From assembly GCA_022827185.1 (NCBI GenBank), contig JAJDTM010000015.1, positions 62,001-126,000 on the forward strand: a stretch of 64,000 nucleotides of DNA, read 5' to 3'. This stretch comes from Candidatus Poribacteria bacterium. Its GTDB lineage: Bacteria; Poribacteria; WGA-4E; WGA-3G. Within the stretch, counting starts at the first letter, position 1. Each line of letters begins with the position of its first letter. A model generated the notes under the pieces. That model saw nothing but the letters and a program-made list of their open reading frames with translations, searched no databases and was not told the DNA's origin. The position numbers and the translations under genes were made by a program. Below are positions 63,903-64,000 of the stretch, in pieces.

Positions 63903-64000
63903 TTAAAATTTAAGTTCCGGTATCCCGACCTTGGCTGCGGTCTCTTGAATCTGTCGCCATGTTTCGTCATCAATAGGGATGCCTTCACGTAAACGACGCG
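63903..64000 (-). CDS. 3' end of an Ldh-family oxidoreductase (partial)
   Basis: The minus frame is open from the window edge to TAA at 63,903-63,905. The last residues include R-E-G-I-P-I-D-D-E-T-W and A-A-K-V-G-I-P, the usual C-terminal end of malate/L-lactate/ureidoglycolate dehydrogenase (Ldh_2) proteins. The rest lies beyond the window. Confidence 0.55.
   Translation of the reverse strand, partial: RRLREGIPIDDETWRQIQETAAKVGIPELKF

Overview
The window looks like a chromosomal segment of an uncultured Gram-negative-type bacterium, most probably a member of Candidatus Poribacteria or a close relative. This is an inference from gene content and repeats, not a database match. Supporting signs are an Omp85-type outer-membrane barrel, secreted dockerin and LamG proteins, a sulfatase, many short dispersed palindromic repeats in the spacers, and families of small secreted proteins with one shared C-terminal tail. 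No rRNA, tRNA or CRISPR array was seen.

Layout. Bases 1-13,300 are accessory and scarred. A 5'-truncated TIR-domain gene, a DUF4238-like stub translationally coupled to a large PD-(D/E)XK-type nuclease protein, a DUF4268-like protein and a UvrD-type helicase form a block that may be defence-related. A rearranged stretch follows, then a three-gene chain with start/stop overlaps (glycosyltransferase, unknown, dockerin-bearing glycoside-hydrolase-like protein). After that come a transposase, a secreted metalloprotease, broken insertion-sequence and gene fragments, and spacers full of repeats. A 750-base spacer (13,336-14,087) carries a dense cluster of TGAACA half-sites.

Bases 14,000-39,000 are mostly housekeeping and envelope genes: a DUF1573 protein, SecA, a Trm112-like protein, a polysaccharide locus (sugar transferase, FlaA1/CapD-type dehydratase, initiating phosphosugar transferase), SppA, a Clp1/Grc3-type kinase, an MsbA-type exporter, a pentapeptide protein, a sigma-70 factor with an internal duplication, LarC, a WD40 protein, a MacB-type permease and RecQ. 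Bases 39,000-48,200, mostly on the minus strand, hold glycosyltransferases, a sulfatase next to a TIM-barrel sugar isomerase, a UbiA prenyltransferase and a LarA-like enzyme, the probable client of the LarC cofactor pathway. Bases 48,800-53,700 form an envelope operon (kinase-like/beta-barrel fusion, DUF4956 membrane protein, membrane-anchored propeller). Bases 53,700-64,000 hold an S66 peptidase, an aminotransferase, three tandem secreted paralogues, a DUF815 ATPase, a CBM9-like protein, a ThDP decarboxylase, a HAD phosphatase and the 3' end of an Ldh-family oxidoreductase.

The most interesting signal is a short C-terminal tail, roughly P-x-x-K-L-A-T-T-W-A-x-[LIM]-K, at the very end of six secreted proteins from at least four unrelated fold families. 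It looks like a sorting, anchoring or secretion tag. Other points are the sigma-factor duplication, the TGAACA cluster, 90-bp MITE-like elements sharing ends but carrying two different palindromic cores, and two spacer regions with a promoter and foldable sequence that may encode structured RNAs.
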